Source: Pelomonas sp. Root1444 (GTDB taxonomy: Bacteria > Pseudomonadota > Gammaproteobacteria > Burkholderiales > Burkholderiaceae_C). From it: 64,000 bases of DNA. The DNA is taken from contig NZ_LMFP01000003.1 of NCBI RefSeq assembly GCF_001426885.1, positions 124,001-188,000 on the forward strand, in the 5' to 3' direction. Below are positions 16,608 through 26,617 of the stretch, piece by piece. Position numbers and translations under genes: made by a program. How positions within the stretch are numbered: the first letter of the stretch is position 1; every line of letters begins with the position of its first letter. The notes under the pieces are model-generated. The model was not told the DNA's origin. It did no database searches and saw only the letters and a list, made by a program, of their open reading frames with translations.

Positions 16608-18014
16608 CTAAGTGCTTGATTCATCTGACAACTTCTTGTCGCCGGAAGCCGACGCCGCCGTTAGGGGGCCGGTGCGGAACAGCTGCGGGTCCAGGCCGTG
16701 CTTCTGCATCAGGCGGTAGAACTCGGTGCGGTTGCGGTCGGCCAGCCGTGCGGCCTCGGCGACGTGGCCGGACGTGAGCTTGAGCAGCTGGTTCAGGTAC
16801 TCGCGCTCGAAGCGCTGCTTGGCATGCTGGTAGTTCAGCACGTCGGCGGCCGGCATCTGCAGCGCACGCTGCACCTGCGCCAGCGGCACCAGCGGCGCGG
16901 TCGCCAGCACGCAGACCTGCTCGACGACGTTGTAGAGCTGGCGTGCATTGCCGGGCCAGGGCGCCGTCACCAGCGCCTCCAGCGCGTCGGGCGCGAAGCC
17001 CCTGACCGGCTTGCGGTGGCGCCCGGCCAGCGTGGTCAGGAAGTGCTGGGCCAGCAGCGCAATGTCCTCGCGGCGCTCGGACAGCGGCGGCAGGCGCAGC
17101 TTGACGACATTGAGCCGGTAGTAGAGGTCGGGCCGGAACTGGCCCTCTGCCATCGCCAGCTCCAGGTCCCGGTGGGTGGCGGACAGCACGCGCACGTCCA
17201 CCGGCAGCGCCTCGTTGCTGCCCACCGGGCGCACCATGCGCTCCTGCAGCACACGCAGCAGCTTGACCTGCAGCGCCAGCGGCATGTCGCCGATCTCGTC
17301 GAGGAACACGGTGCCGCCCTGCGCCGCCGGGATCAGGCCTTGCCGGTGACCCTGGGCGCCGGTGAACGCGCCTTTCACGTGGCCGAACAATTCGGACTCC
17401 AGCAGCGCCTCGGGAATGGCCCCGCAGTTCACCGCGATGAAGGGTTTGGCCGCACGCGGGCTGGCCTTGTGGATGGCGCGGGCCAGCAGCTCCTTGCCGG
17501 TGCCGCTGTCGCCGGTGATCAGCACGCTGGCATCCGTCGCCGCGACCAGCCGCGCTTCCGACAGCACCTCGGCCATGCGCGGGCTGCGGCTGATGATCTC
17601 GCTGCGCCAGGCGCCGTCGCCGCCCGCCGGCGCCGGGCCGGGCGCGTTGACGACCAGCGCCTGGTTGATCTTGGCCAGCAGCTCCTTGCCGTCGAACGGC
17701 TTGGTCAGGTAGGCATGGGCGCCGCGCGTCGTCGCCTCGACCGCATCCGGGATGTTGCCGTGCGCGGTCAGCAGGATGACGGGCAGCGACGGGTGGCTGG
17801 CGCGCACCTCGTCGAACAAGGCCAGCCCGTCCAGGCCGGGCAGGCGCACGTCGGTGATGATGAGGGACGGCAGCCGCACGGCCAGGTGGGCCAAGGCGGC
17901 CTCGGCGCTGGACACCGCCTGCACCGCGTGGCCGGCGGCGGTCAGCCGCATCGTCATCAGGCGCAGCAGGTCGGCGTCGTCGTCGACGAGCAGGATGGAG
18001 GCGGGTGTCGTCAT
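16608..18014 (-). CDS. glrR: Sigma-54-dependent response regulator, GlrR/QseF type
   Basis: A 468-residue regulator. It has a receiver domain (phospho-acceptor D55 in IITDVRLPG), an AAA+ domain with Walker A GDSGTGKE (168-175) and the sigma-54-contacting GAFTGA loop (215-220), and a C-terminal Fis-type helix-turn-helix (about 425-455). The ATG at 18014 follows GGAG by 9 nt. Last gene of the kinase-lipoprotein-regulator operon. A matching activator site and sigma-54 promoter lie immediately downstream, in front of the BON gene. Confidence 0.9.
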   Translation of the reverse strand: MTTPASILLVDDDADLLRLMTMRLTAAGHAVQAVSSAEAALAHLAVRLPSLIITDVRLPGLDGLALFDEVRASHPSLPVILLTAHGNIPDAVEATTRGAHAYLTKPFDGKELLAKINQALVVNAPGPAPAGGDGAWRSEIISRSPRMAEVLSEARLVAATDASVLITGDSGTGKELLARAIHKASPRAAKPFIAVNCGAIPEALLESELFGHVKGAFTGAQGHRQGLIPAAQGGTVFLDEIGDMPLALQVKLLRVLQERMVRPVGSNEALPVDVRVLSATHRDLELAMAEGQFRPDLYYRLNVVKLRLPPLSERREDIALLAQHFLTTLAGRHRKPVRGFAPDALEALVTAPWPGNARQLYNVVEQVCVLATAPLVPLAQVQRALQMPAADVLNYQHAKQRFEREYLNQLLKLTSGHVAEAARLADRNRTEFYRLMQKHGLDPQLFRTGPLTAASASGDKKLSDESST

Positions 18015-18028
18015 GGCGGGGCACTCCT

Positions 18029-18568
18029 TCATCGTGACGTGCCCGCCTTGACGGGCAGCGTTTGCTCGATGGCCTTCAGCGCCTCGAGCTTTTCGTTGAG
18101 CTGCTCGTTGCGGCGCTGGCTGTCGCGCAGCTGCTGGCTCAGCCTGTCGACACTGTCCAGCAGCCGGCGTTGCTCGGCCAGCCGCGCGGCCAGCAGCGCC
18201 GCCAGGGCTTTCAGCGGCTCGGCCTGCGCGTCCGTCGCGTTGACCACGAGCTCCAGTTGCGCCGCGGCCTGGGCCAGTTCGGCGCTGCTGCGGCCCTGGC
18301 CCAGCAACAGCGCGCGGCGCATCGCCAATGCCGCGGGAGCGGCCGAGACGTCGACGGCCGGCGTGGGTTCGGCGGTGCCGCGCGCGCGCAGCTCGGTGGC
18401 ATAGGCCAGCACGGCTCTGAGCTCGTCGGCCTCCGGTGGCGGTGGCGGCGCGGGTGGCTCGGGGCAGACCGGCTCGGCCGGCGGCGGGGGCGGCGCGGCG
18501 GGCGTCGGCACCGGCGTCTGGCAGGCCGCCAACAGCAGCACGAAGCAAATCTCAAACAGTCGTCGCAT
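18029..18568 (-). CDS. QseG-like outer membrane lipoprotein
   Basis: A 179-residue lipoprotein with lipobox LLAAC (Cys16), a proline-rich linker (residues 20-46) and a helical, probably coiled-coil C-terminus (LLDSVDRLSQQLRDSQRRNE). It lies between kinase and regulator genes, overlapping the kinase by 17 nt. In enterobacteria QseG occupies the same place and modulates the kinase GlrK; the same role is inferred from position. Confidence 0.7.
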   Translation of the reverse strand: MRRLFEICFVLLLAACQTPVPTPAAPPPPPAEPVCPEPPAPPPPPEADELRAVLAYATELRARGTAEPTPAVDVSAAPAALAMRRALLLGQGRSSAELAQAAAQLELVVNATDAQAEPLKALAALLAARLAEQRRLLDSVDRLSQQLRDSQRRNEQLNEKLEALKAIEQTLPVKAGTSR

Positions 18569-20063
18569 GGGGGAGTTCGATCCGGAAATGGGCGCCGCGG
18601 TCGCTCGGCAGCAGGCGGCAGCTGCCGCCATGCGCCTGAACGATCTCGCGCACGATGGACAGGCCGATGCCGCTGCCGCGGCGGGCACCGGGCGCCTGGT
18701 TGCGGCCCTGGTAGAAGGGGTCGAAGATGCGCTCGACATCCTCGGCCGCCACACCGGGGCCAGCGTCGATGCAGTCGATGCGCACCTTGCCGCCGCGCTG
18801 CTCCAGCGCCAGCGTGATGGTGCCGCCGGGCGGGCTGAAGCGCACGGCGTTGATCAGCAGGTTGGCCAGCACGACGCCCAGCTTCTCGCCGTCGACGAGG
18901 GCCGTGCAAGGCTCGCCGTCGACGCGCACCTGCAGCCCCCTGGCCTGCCACAGCAGCCGCTGGTCGTCCACGACGCGCTCGAGCAAGGCGCTCAAGTCGG
19001 CCGGCCGGCGCTGCAGCTGCTGCGAGTCCGAGGCCAGCGTCTGGTAGCGCAGCAGGTCCTCGATCTGGCCCTGCAGCGCCGCGCTGTTGTCGCCGAGGAT
19101 GCGCACGATCTCGGTCTGGTCGGGCGTCAACGGCCCGGCCACGCCGTCGCGCAGCAGCGCCGCGCCTTCGCGGATGGAGGCCATGGGCGTCTTCAGCTCG
19201 TGCGAGATGTGGCGCACGAAGCGAGTCTTGTCGGACTCCAGCGTCGCCAGGCGCTGGCGCAGCCATTCCAGCTGGCGGCCAAGCCGGCGCAGGTCCGCCG
19301 GGCCGCGCACGAGGACCGGTTCGTCGAAGCGGTTGTCGCCCAGCCGGCCGATGGCCGCCTCGACATGGGCCAGCGGCCGCAGCAGCCAGTGGCCGAAGCT
19401 GAAGCCCAGCAGCACCGCCAGCGCGATGGCGCCCAGCACCAGCGCACTGATGAGGCGGCGCTGCTGCTCCAGCTCGGCCAGCACCGCGTCGCTGCGGCGG
19501 TCCATCGCCTGCTGGCTGTGCTCGGCCAGCGTCTCGTTGAGGCGGTGCAGCCGCGCGAACACCGGCGTCAGCCGCCGCAGTGCGCCCGGTCGGGCGCGGC
19601 CCGGGTTCTGCAGCACCTCCCAGGCAACGTCGGCCTGTGTCGCCCACTCGGCGAGCAGCTGCTGCGAGGCGCGATCGGGCAGCAACTCGGCCAACACCGA
19701 CTGCGTGGCCTTGGCGTCCTGCCAGGCCGCTTCATAGCGGTCGCGCAGGCTGGTGTCGTCCAGCACCAGGAACTGGCGCGCACTGCGCTCCATCGCCACG
19801 GTGCGCTCGGCCAGGCGCTGGCCCTGCGCGGTCAAGGCCGCTGCGTCCTGCGAGGCCTGCCGGCCCTGTACGGCCACATGCTCCAGCGCCAGCATCGCCT
19901 GCGCTGCGGCGCCGCCCAGCAACGCGGTGATCAACAGGAAGGCGGCCAGCAGGCACTGGTGGAAGGACAGGCCGCGCAGGCGCTGCCAGGCCGAGTCGGG
20001 GGAAGGCGTGGGCTCGGTCTGAGGGGCGGCGGCGAGGGCGGGGTCCAGGGTGTGCGAAGGCAT
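18552..20063 (-). CDS. glrK: Sensor histidine kinase, GlrK/QseE type
   Basis: A 503-residue membrane kinase. Transmembrane segments lie at about 38-60 and 205-228, enclosing a helical periplasmic sensor. A HAMP region and the HisKA box HISHELKTP (phospho-acceptor H288) follow, then an ATPase domain with N-box LLINAVRF, DAGPGV and GSGIGLSI. The ATG at 20063 gives a short cytoplasmic N-terminus; longer starts lack support. It heads the operon with the QseG-like lipoprotein and GlrR. The signal is unknown, probably envelope stress. Confidence 0.88.
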   Translation of the reverse strand: MPSHTLDPALAAAPQTEPTPSPDSAWQRLRGLSFHQCLLAAFLLITALLGGAAAQAMLALEHVAVQGRQASQDAAALTAQGQRLAERTVAMERSARQFLVLDDTSLRDRYEAAWQDAKATQSVLAELLPDRASQQLLAEWATQADVAWEVLQNPGRARPGALRRLTPVFARLHRLNETLAEHSQQAMDRRSDAVLAELEQQRRLISALVLGAIALAVLLGFSFGHWLLRPLAHVEAAIGRLGDNRFDEPVLVRGPADLRRLGRQLEWLRQRLATLESDKTRFVRHISHELKTPMASIREGAALLRDGVAGPLTPDQTEIVRILGDNSAALQGQIEDLLRYQTLASDSQQLQRRPADLSALLERVVDDQRLLWQARGLQVRVDGEPCTALVDGEKLGVVLANLLINAVRFSPPGGTITLALEQRGGKVRIDCIDAGPGVAAEDVERIFDPFYQGRNQAPGARRGSGIGLSIVREIVQAHGGSCRLLPSDRGAHFRIELPHATTV

Positions 20064-20222
20064 CGGTGGCAGGTGCCGCGCGGGGCGCTGCATGCTAGGA
20101 CGCGATGCCACATGAACGCCCGCGGCGCCAGCCCGGTTTGCATCACGATGCAACCGCGCTGCCACGATCCGAAAAAACCACCTCGTGCTGCAGCGCACAA
20201 AACCGGGCGTAGGATGGCTTTC

Positions 20223-21578
20223 ATGCGTCCCCAGATCCTGATCATCGGCTGCGGTTTCGGCGGCCTGGAGGCGGCGCGGGCCTTGCGGCGCGCCGATGTC
20301 GACATCACCCTCGTCGACAAGACCAACCACCACCTGTTCCAACCGCTGCTGTACCAGGTCGCGACGGCGGGGCTGTCGGCGCCGTCCATCGCGGCGCCGA
20401 TACGCCATCTGTTCCGGCGCCAGCGCAACGTGACGACGCTGCTGGCCGAAATCGTCGCCATCGAGCCGCAGGCCCGCACCGTGACACTGAAGGACGGCGC
20501 GCAGCTGCACTGGGACCATCTCATCGTCGCCGCCGGCGCGACGCACAGCTACTTCGGCCGCGACGACTGGGCACCGTTCGCGCCGGGGCTGAAGACGCTG
20601 GAAGACGCCTTCGAGATCCGCCGCCGGGTGTTGATGGCGTTCGAGGCCGCCGAGCGGGAGGACGACCCGGCGCGCCGCGCGGCGCTGCTGCAGTTCGTCG
20701 TCGTTGGCGGTGGGCCGACGGGTGTCGAGCTGGCCGGCACTTTCGCCGAGATCGCGCGGCACACGCTGCCAGGCGAGTTCCGCCGCATCGACCCGCGCCA
20801 GGCGCGCGTGCTGCTCGTCGAAGGCGGCCCCCGCGTGCTGCAATCCATGCCCGAGGGCCTGAGCGAGCGCGCCCGCGAGCAGCTGGCGGCGCTCGGCGTG
20901 GAGGTCAAGGTCGGCGCACGCGTGACCGGCATCGACGCCGAGGGGCTGGACATCACCACCGCCACCGGCCCCGAGCGGCTGCTGAGCCGCTGCGTCGTCT
21001 GGGCCGCGGGCGTGGCGGCCTCGAAGCTGGGCCGCGCGCTGGCCGAAGCCACCGGCTGCACGCTGGACCGGGCCGGCCGCGTCGTCGTGGAGCCCGACCT
21101 GAGCCTGAAGGGCCACGCCGGCATCCAGGTCATCGGCGACCTGGCCGCCGCGCAAAGCCATGCGCCGGGCCGCGAGCCGAGGCCGGTGCCCGGCGTGTCG
21201 CCCGGCGCCAAACAGATGGGGCGCTGCGCCGCCGCCAACATCCTGCGCCGGCTGCGCGGCGAGGCGACGCAGGCCTTCCGCTACCGCGACTACGGCAACC
21301 TGGCCACCATCGGCCGCAACAGCGCGGTGGTGGACCTGGGCACGCCGGCGGGTGCGCTGCGGTTCTCAGGCTATCCGGCCTGGCTGTTCTGGCTGTTCGC
21401 CCACGTGTGGTTCCTGATCGGCTTCCGCAACCGCTTCGTCGTGCTGCTGGACTGGGCCTGGGCCTACTGGACCTATGACCGCAGCGCGCGCGTCGTGGCC
21501 GGCGCTGGGCTCGATGGGCTCAGCGGGGCCAGCCCGGCGCGTGACGGTCGGGCCGACGGTTGTCGTCCGGCAGGCTGA
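20223..21578 (+). CDS. ndh: NADH dehydrogenase, type II
   Basis: A 451-residue single-subunit flavoprotein passing electrons from NADH to quinone without pumping protons. It has two dinucleotide-binding motifs (IGCGFGGLEAA near the N-terminus; VVVGGGPTGVELAG about residue 160). A hydrophobic C-terminal anchor (WLFWLFAHVWFLIGF) binds it to the membrane. ATG 20223 (MRPQILIIG) is preferred over ATG 20214 because AGGA lies 8 nt before it. Its 3' end overlaps the convergent small membrane gene by 59 nt. Confidence 0.9.
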   Translation: MRPQILIIGCGFGGLEAARALRRADVDITLVDKTNHHLFQPLLYQVATAGLSAPSIAAPIRHLFRRQRNVTTLLAEIVAIEPQARTVTLKDGAQLHWDHLIVAAGATHSYFGRDDWAPFAPGLKTLEDAFEIRRRVLMAFEAAEREDDPARRAALLQFVVVGGGPTGVELAGTFAEIARHTLPGEFRRIDPRQARVLLVEGGPRVLQSMPEGLSERAREQLAALGVEVKVGARVTGIDAEGLDITTATGPERLLSRCVVWAAGVAASKLGRALAEATGCTLDRAGRVVVEPDLSLKGHAGIQVIGDLAAAQSHAPGREPRPVPGVSPGAKQMGRCAAANILRRLRGEATQAFRYRDYGNLATIGRNSAVVDLGTPAGALRFSGYPAWLFWLFAHVWFLIGFRNRFVVLLDWAWAYWTYDRSARVVAGAGLDGLSGASPARDGRADGCRPAG

Positions 21579-21813
21579 CGAGCAGCAGCGCGAAGCTGCT
21601 GCCCAGCGCGGCCACGGCCCAGAAGATCAGGAAGCTGACGGTGTAGACGGCCTGTACCGACAGCTCCACTGGCGCCGCACCGAACCAGCGCAGTTCGCCC
21701 GGGTCGACGACGGCGAACACCAAGGCCTCCAGCACGCCGGCCGACAGGAAGGACGACCAGGCCACCGCCATCGCGAAGCGCGCGATGCGCGAGGGGCCGG
21801 GCGGGCCGTTCAA
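21520..21813 (-). CDS. Small membrane protein at the end of the cco cluster
   Basis: A 97-residue protein with two hydrophobic segments (about 14-36 and 50-78). It starts in an ATGA overlap with the FixH-like gene, so it is part of the cbb3 transcript, and its 3' end overlaps ndh on the other strand. The family is not recognised. Position suggests a role in oxidase assembly or membrane stability, but nothing in the sequence shows it. Confidence 0.6.
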   Translation of the reverse strand: MNGPPGPSRIARFAMAVAWSSFLSAGVLEALVFAVVDPGELRWFGAAPVELSVQAVYTVSFLIFWAVAALGSSFALLLVSLPDDNRRPDRHAPGWPR

Positions 21814-22049
21814 GGCTTGGCTCCCACCACGCCCTGCACGCCGGTCGCAGCGTGGTTGCGGGCGGTCACTGCGGGCACGTCGTCAGCGCTGGCGGACCGC
21901 CGCAGTGGTGGGTCGGGGTGGCGGATGGCCAGCGTCACCGTGACGATGCTGGCCAGGATGACGGCCACCGGGCCGGACACGACGAGCCAGACCATGGGCT
22001 CGCGCCAGGCGGAAGAGCGGGTTGTGGGCGTGAGTGTGGGCGTGGTCAT
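21810..22049 (-). CDS. FixH/CcoH-like short membrane protein
   Basis: A 79-residue protein with one membrane segment (MVWLVVSGPVAVILASIVTVTLA) preceded by WREP and followed by RHPDP, like the N-terminus of FixH family proteins in betaproteobacteria. Canonical FixH/CcoH is about 150 residues, so the periplasmic domain is missing. It lies 18 nt after ccoG. CcoH is needed for cbb3 assembly; whether this short form suffices is unknown. Confidence 0.6.
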   Translation of the reverse strand: MTTPTLTPTTRSSAWREPMVWLVVSGPVAVILASIVTVTLAIRHPDPPLRRSASADDVPAVTARNHAATGVQGVVGAKP

Positions 22050-22067
22050 GGGGGTTCTCCTGCCGCG

Positions 22068-23459
22068 TCATCGCGGCACGACGAAGGTGGATTTCTCGGT
22101 GACGCTCTCGCCGCTGGCGCTGCGCACCAGCCATCGCATGGGCTGGGCGCCGGGCTTGAGGTCCTGGGCCGCCTCCGGCGGCAGGCGCAGCGCCACCGTG
22201 ACCCAGCGCGCCTCGGCCGGGCCGAGGGTGACGCTGGCCGCCTGGCTGAGCCGCAGGCCGGGCAGGCCGTCGGCCTCCACCTTGAGCTGCTGCGGCGCCT
22301 CGGTAGCGTTCATCAGCTGCAGGCGGTAGACGTTTTCGATCCAGCCGTCCTCGACCTGGCGGGCCAGCGTCGCGCGGTCGCGCACGACATCGACACGGAA
22401 GGCATGGCGGTTCGCCAGGCTCCACAGCACGCCGCTGCTCAGCACCAGCAGCAGCCCACCGTAGATCAGCACGCGCGGCCGGAAGATGCGCCGCCAGCGC
22501 TGGGCGCGCGTGAGCTGCCTGGCCATGCCGTTCTCGGTGTCGTAGCGGATCAAGCCATGGGGCGTGCCCATCTTGTCCATGACGCCGTCGCAGACGTCGA
22601 TGCAGGCGGCGCAGCTGATGCACTCGTACTGCAGGCCGTTGCGGATGTCGATGCCGGTCGGGCAGACCTGCACACACAGGCCGCAGTCGATGCAGTCGCC
22701 CACGGCCTGGCTGCGCGCTTCGCTCTTCTTGTTGCGCAGCGCGTTGTGGCCGCGCGGCTCGCCGCGGGCGGGGTCGTAGCTGACGATCAGTGTGTCGCGG
22801 TCGAACATCGCGCTCTGGAAGCGCGCGTAAGGGCACATGTACTTGCAGACCTGCTCGCGCATGAAGCCCGCATTGCCGTAGGTGGCGAAGCCGTAGAACA
22901 GCACCCAGAAGGCTTCCCAAGGGCCGAACGAGAAGCTCATCAGCTCGCGGATGGGCGTGAAGTAGCCGACGAAGCTGAAGCCGGTGAACAGCGCCAGCGC
23001 GACCCACGCGGCCTGCTTGCCGCCCTTGCGCCAGAGCTTGTTCAGCGACCACGGTGCCTTGTCGAGCTTGAGCCGGGCGTTGCGGTCACCCTCGAACCAG
23101 CGCTCGATGAGCACGAACAGTTCGGTGTAGACCGTCTGCGGGCAGGCATAGCCGCACCACACCCGCCCGGCCACGGCGGTGAACAGGAACAGCCCGTAGG
23201 CTGACATCAGCAGCAGGGCCGTGAGGTACACGAAGTCCTGCGGGTACAGCACGAAGCCGAAGACGTAGAAGCGCCGCGCGGCGAGGTCGAACAGCACGGC
23301 CGGCCGGTCGCCCCAGGTCAGCCAGGGCAGGCCGTAGAAGACGAGCTGCGTCAGCGCCACGAGGGCCCAGCGCAGGTTCGTGAAGCGGCCCCGCACGCTG
23401 CGAGGGTGGATCTTGTCTTCCGACTTGTACAGGCGGATGACGGCTTCGGAATCGGCCAT
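22068..23459 (-). CDS. ccoG: Cytochrome c oxidase accessory protein CcoG (FixG)
   Basis: A 463-residue membrane protein with about five membrane segments, two 4Fe-4S cluster motifs (CIDCGLCVQVCP and CISCAACIDVC) and a C-terminal immunoglobulin-like domain. CcoG reduces Cu(II) for the assembly of cbb3 oxidase. It follows ccoP by 8 nt in the operon. Confidence 0.93.
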   Translation of the reverse strand: MADSEAVIRLYKSEDKIHPRSVRGRFTNLRWALVALTQLVFYGLPWLTWGDRPAVLFDLAARRFYVFGFVLYPQDFVYLTALLLMSAYGLFLFTAVAGRVWCGYACPQTVYTELFVLIERWFEGDRNARLKLDKAPWSLNKLWRKGGKQAAWVALALFTGFSFVGYFTPIRELMSFSFGPWEAFWVLFYGFATYGNAGFMREQVCKYMCPYARFQSAMFDRDTLIVSYDPARGEPRGHNALRNKKSEARSQAVGDCIDCGLCVQVCPTGIDIRNGLQYECISCAACIDVCDGVMDKMGTPHGLIRYDTENGMARQLTRAQRWRRIFRPRVLIYGGLLLVLSSGVLWSLANRHAFRVDVVRDRATLARQVEDGWIENVYRLQLMNATEAPQQLKVEADGLPGLRLSQAASVTLGPAEARWVTVALRLPPEAAQDLKPGAQPMRWLVRSASGESVTEKSTFVVPR

Positions 23460-23467
23460 GGGTCAAC

Positions 23468-24361
23468 TTACTGGGAGAGGCCCCAGACGTAGGCCGACAA
23501 CACGCGGATCTGCTCGGGGGTGAGGCGCTCGCCGTGGGCCGGCATCTGGTTGTGCTTGCCGCCGTTGATCATCGCGATGACGGCCGGCTCGCCCCAGCCG
23601 TGCAGCCAGACCTTGTCGGAGAGGTTGGGCGCGCCGAGTGCCGGGTTGCCCTTGCCGCCCACGCCGTGGCAGGCCGCGCAGGCGCTGAACTTGGGCTTGC
23701 CGAGCTGCGCGAACAGCGGGTTGTGCGGGCTGCCGGACAGCGACAGCACGTAGTGCGCGACGTTGCGCACGTCCTCGCTGCTGCCGACCGCCGCGGCCAT
23801 CGGGGGCATCTGGCCCTCGCGGCCCTTGGTGATGGTCTCGCCGATGGTCTCGAAGCTGCCGCCCCACAGCCAGTCCTTGTCGGTCAGGTTGGGGAAGCCC
23901 TTGGAGCCCTTGGCGTCGGAGCCATGGCACTGGGCGCAGTTGTTGGCGAACAGCCGCTCGCCGATGGCGTGGGCCTTGGGGTCCTTGGCGAGCTGCTCCG
24001 GCGCCATGCCGGTGAAGGCGGCATAGACGGGCGCCATCGCGGCACGCGCCTGCGCCACATCGTTGGCGTGCTCGTTGACGCTGGTCCAGCCCAGCTTGCC
24101 GGAGACGCTGCCCAGGCCCGGGTAGAGCGCCAGGTAGGCGCCGGCGAAGACCACCGTCAGCACGAACAGCACCATCCACCACAGCGGCAGCGGGTTGTTC
24201 AGCTCGCGCAGGTCCTCGTCCCAGATGTGGCCGGTCGTGTTGTCGGCCGCGGAGGGCTGGCGGCGGCTCGCGATGAGGAGCAGCACGATGCAGGCCAACA
24301 GGCCCAGCACGGTGGCGGCGGCGACGAAGACCGACCAGCCGTCATTGATGAAATCGCTCAT
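23468..24361 (-). CDS. ccoP: cbb3 oxidase diheme subunit CcoP
   Basis: A 297-residue protein with N-terminal membrane segments (about 12-30 and 57-78) and two c-type heme sites, CAQCH and CAACH. It feeds electrons from soluble cytochromes into the oxidase. It starts in an ATGA overlap with ccoQ. Confidence 0.95.
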   Translation of the reverse strand: MSDFINDGWSVFVAAATVLGLLACIVLLLIASRRQPSAADNTTGHIWDEDLRELNNPLPLWWMVLFVLTVVFAGAYLALYPGLGSVSGKLGWTSVNEHANDVAQARAAMAPVYAAFTGMAPEQLAKDPKAHAIGERLFANNCAQCHGSDAKGSKGFPNLTDKDWLWGGSFETIGETITKGREGQMPPMAAAVGSSEDVRNVAHYVLSLSGSPHNPLFAQLGKPKFSACAACHGVGGKGNPALGAPNLSDKVWLHGWGEPAVIAMINGGKHNQMPAHGERLTPEQIRVLSAYVWGLSQ

Positions 24362-24489
24362 TGCTCATCCCCTTGCAGAGGCAGCTCGGCCGCCGCGTCG
24401 AAGCGGCCGCGCCAGGCCCAGACGACGATGCCGAGGAAAACGGCCAGTGACACCAACGTCACCGCCACGCGCAGTTCATTGATTCCCAC
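24358..24489 (-). CDS. ccoQ: cbb3 oxidase small subunit CcoQ
   Basis: A 43-residue single-span protein starting at GTG 24489, inside the 3' end of ccoO, and ending in the ccoP start (ATGA). The sequence begins [20 protein letters not shown] and ends in an acidic tail, as usual for CcoQ. An ATG at 24479 is out of frame and reaches a stop after six codons, so the GTG is the real start. CcoQ stabilises the complex. Confidence 0.85.
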   Translation of the reverse strand: MGINELRVAVTLVSLAVFLGIVVWAWRGRFDAAAELPLQGDEQ

Positions 24490-25132
24490 GGGAGGCCTCC
24501 TTGTTCTTCGATGCGCCGGCAGTGCCGAGCACTTGCAGATAGGCGATCAGGGCGTCCAGTTCGGTCTTGCCGGCGGCGGCCTCGACCGAACCCTTGATCT
24601 CGGCGTCGCTGTAGGGCGCGCCCAGCGTGCGCAGCGCGGTCATCTTGGCCGGCAGCGCGGCCGCGTCGACCGGCGCGTTCACCAGCCATGAGTAGGCCGG
24701 CATGTTGGACTCCGGCACCAGATCCCGCGGGTTGATCAGGTGGATGCGGTGCCAGTCGTCGCTGTACTTGCCGCCGACGCGATGCAGGTCCGGGCCGGTG
24801 CGCTTGCTGCCCCACTGGAACGGGTGGTCGTAGACGAACTCGCCAGCCTTGGAGTACTCGCCGTAGCGCAGCGTCTCGGCCAGCAACGGGCGGATCATCT
24901 GCGAGTGGCAGTTGTAGCAACCCTCGCGGACATAGATGTCGCGGCCGGCGACCTGCAGCGCCGTGTAGGGCTTCAGGCCGGGGGCGGCCTGCGTGGTCGA
25001 GCGCTGGAAGAACAGCGGCACGATCTCGACGAAGCCGCCGACGAAGACCGTCAACAGGACCAGCACGATCATCAGCAGGTTGCTGGTCTCGATGCGCTGG
25101 TGGCCGGTGACACGTTCAATGTTGTTGCTCAT
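24476..25132 (-). CDS. ccoO: cbb3 oxidase monoheme subunit CcoO
   Basis: A 218-residue membrane-anchored cytochrome c with one N-terminal membrane span (about 19-40) and the heme site [11 protein letters not shown]. It overlaps ccoQ by 14 nt and follows ccoN by 9 nt. Confidence 0.95.
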   Translation of the reverse strand: MSNNIERVTGHQRIETSNLLMIVLVLLTVFVGGFVEIVPLFFQRSTTQAAPGLKPYTALQVAGRDIYVREGCYNCHSQMIRPLLAETLRYGEYSKAGEFVYDHPFQWGSKRTGPDLHRVGGKYSDDWHRIHLINPRDLVPESNMPAYSWLVNAPVDAAALPAKMTALRTLGAPYSDAEIKGSVEAAAGKTELDALIAYLQVLGTAGASKNKEASRGNQ

Positions 25133-25141
25133 AAGGATTCC

Positions 25142-26590
25142 TCAGGCGTGGGCCAGCACGGCCGGGATGCGCACCTGCTGCGTCTTGCCCACCTGCATGG
25201 TCTTCACGACGTTCCAGGCCATGATCAACATGCCGCCCAGGTACAGCAGGCCACCGGTCAGGCGGATCACGTAGAACGGCCAGGTTGCCTTGACGCTCTC
25301 GACGAAGGTGTAGACCAGCGTGCCGTCCGGGTTGACCGCGCGCCACATCAGGCCCTGCATGACGCCCGCGATCCACATCGCGGCGATGTAGAGCACGATG
25401 CCCAGCGTCGAGATCCAGAAGTGCAGCTCGATGGCGCTCTTGGAGTACATCTCCGTGCGGCCGAACATGCGCGGGATCAGGTGGTACAGCGAGCCCATCG
25501 AGATCAGCCCCACCCAGCCCAGCGCGCCGGCATGCACGTGGCCGACCGTCCAGTCGGTGTAGTGCGACAGCGCGTTGACCGTCTTGATCGACATCAGCGG
25601 CCCCTCGAAGGTGGCCATGCCGTAGAACGACAGCGCGACGATGAGGAACTTCAGGATGGGGTCGTCGCGCAGCTTGTGCCAGGCACCCGACAGCGTCATG
25701 ATGCCGTTGATCATGCCGCCCCAGCTGGGCGCCAGCAGCACCAGGCTGAACAACATGCCCACGCTTTGCGCCCAGTCGGGCAGTGCCGTGTAGTGCAGGT
25801 GGTGCGGGCCCGCCCACATGTAGGTGAAGATCAGCGCCCAGAAGTGGACGATGGACAGCCGGTAGCTGTAGACCGGCCGCTCGGCCTGCTTGGGGATGTA
25901 GTAATACATCATCCCGAGGAAGCCCGCGGTCAGGAAGAAGCCGACCGCGTTATGGCCGTACCACCACTGCACCATCGCGTCCTGCACGCCCGCGTAAGCC
26001 GAGTAGCTCTTCCAGAAGCTGACCGGCAACACCGCGCCGTTGACGATGTGCAGCAGCGCCACGGCCAGGATGAAGCCGCCGAAGAACCAGTTGGCGACGT
26101 AGATGTGGCGGATCTTGCGCCGCCCCACCGTGCCGAAGAAGACGATGGCGTAGGCCACCCAGGCCACCGTGATGAGCAGCGCGATGGGCCATTCCAGCTC
26201 GGCGTATTCCTTGCCGCGCGTGAGGCCCATGGGCAGCGTGACGGCCGCGCCGACGATGACCGCCTGCCAGGCCCAGAAATGGAACCAGGCCAGCTTGGGC
26301 GCGAACAGCCGCGTCTGGCCGGTGCGCTGCACGACGTGGTAGCTGGTCGCCATCAGCGTGCAGCCGCCGAACGCGAAGATCACCGCGTTGGTGTGCAGCG
26401 GCCGCAGGCGGCCGTAGCTGAGCCATGGGATGCCGAAGTTCAACTCCGGCCAGGCCAGCTGCGCGGCGATGAACACGCCCACCGCCATGCCCACCACACC
26501 CCAAAGCACGGCAGCCAGTGCGAATGCGCGCACCGGCCCGTCCTCGTATGTCGTTGCGCCCGGTGCTACCGGGGCTTTGTCGTTCGCCAT
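25142..26590 (-). CDS. ccoN: cbb3 oxidase catalytic subunit CcoN
   Basis: A 482-residue heme-copper oxidase core with about twelve membrane spans. The conserved histidines are visible ([48 protein letters not shown]). It reduces oxygen to water at very low oxygen levels. First gene of the ccoNOQPG unit. An FNR box lies 56 nt upstream, inside the end of ccoS. Confidence 0.97.
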   Translation of the reverse strand: MANDKAPVAPGATTYEDGPVRAFALAAVLWGVVGMAVGVFIAAQLAWPELNFGIPWLSYGRLRPLHTNAVIFAFGGCTLMATSYHVVQRTGQTRLFAPKLAWFHFWAWQAVIVGAAVTLPMGLTRGKEYAELEWPIALLITVAWVAYAIVFFGTVGRRKIRHIYVANWFFGGFILAVALLHIVNGAVLPVSFWKSYSAYAGVQDAMVQWWYGHNAVGFFLTAGFLGMMYYYIPKQAERPVYSYRLSIVHFWALIFTYMWAGPHHLHYTALPDWAQSVGMLFSLVLLAPSWGGMINGIMTLSGAWHKLRDDPILKFLIVALSFYGMATFEGPLMSIKTVNALSHYTDWTVGHVHAGALGWVGLISMGSLYHLIPRMFGRTEMYSKSAIELHFWISTLGIVLYIAAMWIAGVMQGLMWRAVNPDGTLVYTFVESVKATWPFYVIRLTGGLLYLGGMLIMAWNVVKTMQVGKTQQVRIPAVLAHA

Positions 26591-26617
26591 CGCGACTCCT
26601 TCAGTCTGATGGAAACG

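Noticed and set aside
18567-20213. Long plus-strand extension upstream of ndh
   Set aside because: It is the antisense of the kinase gene; the family start of NDH-2 is at 20223.
24459-24479. ATG at 24479 as the ccoQ start
   Set aside because: Out of frame with CcoQ; it reaches a stop after six codons. The GTG at 24489 gives the full CcoQ sequence.
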